Shown in pieces: positions 61,619-64,000 of a stretch of 64,000 bases of DNA. A program made the translations under genes and the position numbers. Every line of letters begins with the position of its first letter. Position 1 is the first letter of the stretch. The notes beneath the pieces are model-generated. The model was given only the letters and a program-made list of their open reading frames with translations, was not told the origin of the DNA and ran no database searches. The DNA is taken from the NCBI GenBank assembly GCA_013400975.1, contig WBMZ01005369.1, positions 112,372-176,371 of the forward strand. The letters are read 5' to 3'. Source of the DNA: Atrichornis clamosus. Lineage: Eukaryota > Chordata > Aves > Passeriformes > Menuridae.

Positions 61619-63167
61619 TTATGAAACTATAGTTCAAGAGAATGTCATGGGATAACTAAGCTGACCTAACAGAATCACTGTAAATAAAAAACAATTCGTA
61701 CTCTCTCCCCTCCTTTTGCTAAATTGATGGAAATAAACTCAGAAAAGCCAAGCTACTTTTCTCCTGGGTTTACAAATGGAACAACTCAACTACACGACGA
61801 GGAGGCTGCCAGAAGTATTGTATGGAGGAGACAGGATTTCATGGCTAGAAGGAAGGAAAAGAAGAGGGACGAGCAGGACCAGTCCTTTCCCCAGCAACAA
61901 AAGCCCTTGAGATGGACTCAGGATTCCTTGCTGAATCGCACTTGAGACCAGCAGGTAAAGTAAGTCACATTAGTGATTGCAGGAACAGATGCTGACATGT
62001 AGTACCCTGCACTGCTGGAAGGGTGAGGCTTCGCTGTCAGCTTCCCACCACCTCCCTGTCAGACTGAATCTCAGTAGTTTGCCAAGTCAAGTCACATTAC
62101 CACTGAATAATCACTGGGACAGGTACAGACTGGTTCATGTAATCCCAGGCTCCTGGTCAACTGTATTTGCACCCCTGCCTCCTCCAATCTGGTGGCATAA
62201 TTTTTTGGGCACCTACACAATGATGGAGACAAAGAAACTAATCTGGCTGAAAAACAACTTTTTCTGCTGGGCTACTTGTTCAGTCACATCAGTTCACTGA
62301 CCAGCCACAGCACCAGATAAACAACTGTGCAGTAGCCAAGAGGTGGTCAGAACAAATGACCTGAGGTGACTGCTGCCAAGAAGGGGTGTGCAGGACCACA
62401 GCCTGAAGCTTGGCTTTTAAAAAAATAATAGCAAAAAATTTAAATCGCAAAAATAGTAATAGCAAAAAATTGAAAACATATTAAAAAATGTAAATACTAT
62501 GTTTCAGCCAACATTGAGAGTCAAACAAAGCAGCCTGACTACTGCTTTAATACTCCCATAAAATTCTCATCCCTACAGCTTTTGCAACAGGAAGGTTACG
62601 TTTTAGCTACAGACAGAGTTAAAGAATACTTATGTAATTCAATTAAAGTTCACAGGAAATCAAGCACTGATTTCTTTAACTGTTCACAAAACTATTCTTT
62701 CATCTCAAATTCAATTAGGTTGCCTAGAAGGCATATGAACTTTCAGTATATTAGAACATAAACAAAAATTATCATGTTGTGGTCTGACATGCGCTTCTGA
62801 TGCATTACCTCAACACAGTTCTGTGTTCATGGCTGGATGTATAAGTTTGGTTCACACCACAAACTTCATTCAGGGGCACAGCCTGATTACAGTGATCTGT
62901 ATTTGATGTGAGAAGCTAAAAGCAAGAGCTAGAAAGTATTGCTGACTTCTGTAGAAGCCAGCAAAAGAAGAGTGAGTAATATGAATAATGCAATCATTTG
63001 AGAGAGTTCCATTTTTTGAAAGCAGAAACAAAATCCCCATTGCCTTTGATGCTTAGACAAGCAGACTTAAAACCATTTACAGAGCAGACAAAAATCTTGT
63101 GTTTATTTATAATAAAACTAAAACATCCTTTAGAGTCTTTGTTTTCCTTTTATAATCAGTCTTTACA

Positions 63168-63350
63168 ACAGAATCAAAGAATTGCCAGGGTTGGAAGGGA
63201 CCTCTTGCAATCACACAGTCCAAGCCCCCTGCCAAGGCAAGGTCACCTAGAGCAGGTGACACAGGAATACATCCAGGTGGGCTTCGAATGTCTCCAGAGA
63301 GGAAGACTCCAGGACTTCCCTGGGCAGCCTGTTCCAGTGTTTGTGATTCA
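63168..63350 (-). mobile_element. CR1 LINE 3' fragment (minus)
   Basis: Begins with ACAGAATCAAAGAATTGCC, then GGTTGGAAGGGACCTCTTGC, CAAGGTCACCTAGAGCAGG and GGGCAGCCTGTTCCAGTG: the antisense 3' end of a CR1 element, truncated early. Lies in SLC25A17 intron 1. Confidence 0.94.
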
Positions 63351-63859
63351 ATAACATTTAGCGACTTTCATCCTATACGAGACATGAAGAGTTCTTTCTA
63401 TCCATCCATATGCCCAATTCAACATTCTACGTGCACTAAAATTCATAATTTGTTGGAAATAGAAGGCTGATTTGCTATTTAGAGCTAGCATCCTGAAAAG
63501 AAAATTCAAGGGCTGGGCATACTACAAAATCTACATAAATTAAATGCTACTTTTTAATTTACAAGCGTCATATGAAAAATTTAATTCAGTAACCAACACA
63601 AACCTCTGACTGCCCTGCACTCGCTTTACATTTTGATTAATATCTATGTGCTGCCTCAGCGTTCTCGACTCCTAAGCACTTATGAGGCCATGGCAGGAGA
63701 ACGACGTTTAGTATAGCTCTTGGATTACACTGCTGAGGTGCTGCCCCTCTGCCTGAGCTTCTGGGAGGCTTAAATTTTCACCCCTGAAGTGATGCCCAGC
63801 TCCAGATGCATCACGCCGCCTTTCTGAGGGACACCCTGCAGCTCCTGCTGGCTCAGAGG

Positions 63860-64000
63860 AGGCTCCGGCTGCTCAGGCCCAGCGCCGGCCTCCAGCTTCA
63901 CCAAACCCCGCGGCCGGGTCCCCGGCCCGCCCGAGCCGAACAAAGGCTGCGGGCGGCCCGCGCCCCTCGCCAGGCCGGCACGGCCGCTCCGCCCGCCGGG
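63860..64000 (-). promoter_or_regulatory. Edge of CpG island, probably SLC25A17 promoter
   Basis: CpG density and GC content rise sharply in the last ~140 bases (more than 15 CpG) and the island runs off the end. The next exon of SLC25A17 should be its first, so this is most likely the intron-side edge of its promoter island. No start codon for SLC25A17 was found in it. Confidence 0.65.

Larger units (their letters stand above)
59754..64000 (-). other. SLC25A17 intron 1 (right end outside the window)
   Basis: At least 4.2 kb. It contains two CR1 fragments and a CA microsatellite, and becomes GC- and CpG-rich in its last ~140 bases. The 143-codon plus-strand frame at 60,956-61,387 runs through the CA repeat and has no domain. 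Confidence 0.75.

Noticed and set aside
63700..64000. SLC25A17 exon 1 inside the right edge
   Set aside because: I looked on the minus strand for a start codon followed by MASVLSYESLVH-like codons and a donor and found none. The exon must lie beyond position 64,000.

Overview
The window looks like avian nuclear DNA. It carries CR1 non-LTR retrotransposon fragments with the typical ATTCTATGATT-type 3' ends. It also has short, well-spaced exons, GT-AG introns, low repeat density, CpG islands and simple repeats. There are no bacterial-type genes; almost all short open reading frames are chance or repeat-derived.

Layout. (1) Positions 1-12,815 have no coding exon and are probably the long first intron of a minus-strand gene. 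Its CpG-island promoter and non-coding first exon lie at about 12,410-13,255, with a clean CAG|GTGAGT donor at 12,822/12,821. By conserved vertebrate gene order (MRTFA - MCHR1 - SLC25A17 - ST13) this gene is most likely MRTFA (MKL1), but no MRTFA codon is in view. (2) 13,256-46,079 is a long gap without an intact gene. At 21,301-22,065 (+) I find a badly broken copy of the melanin-concentrating hormone receptor 1 gene (MCHR1), in the expected place and orientation between MRTFA and SLC25A17. It keeps a splice-acceptor-like junction but has premature stops, several frameshifts and deletions removing TM2, most of TM5 and key GPCR motifs, so it is best read as a unitary (non-processed) pseudogene. 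The gap also holds three CR1 copies, an orphan CpG island at 24.15-24.48 kb and several tandem repeats. (3) 46,080-59,753 (-) contains coding exons 2-9 of SLC25A17, the peroxisomal carrier PMP34. The eight exons encode 289 residues in phase; with the 18 residues expected from exon 1 this gives 307, the human length. Exon 1 and the start codon lie beyond the right edge, and the CpG-rich last ~140 bases are probably the edge of its promoter island.

The most interesting observation is the MCHR1 relic: loss of a feeding and energy-balance receptor caught at its ancestral locus. Secondary points are an inverted pair of an unclassified ~154-bp dispersed repeat (one copy joined to a 23-bp triplication), an orphan CpG island, and a CArG-like element within an inverted repeat upstream of the presumed MRTFA promoter (MRTFA is an SRF coactivator).
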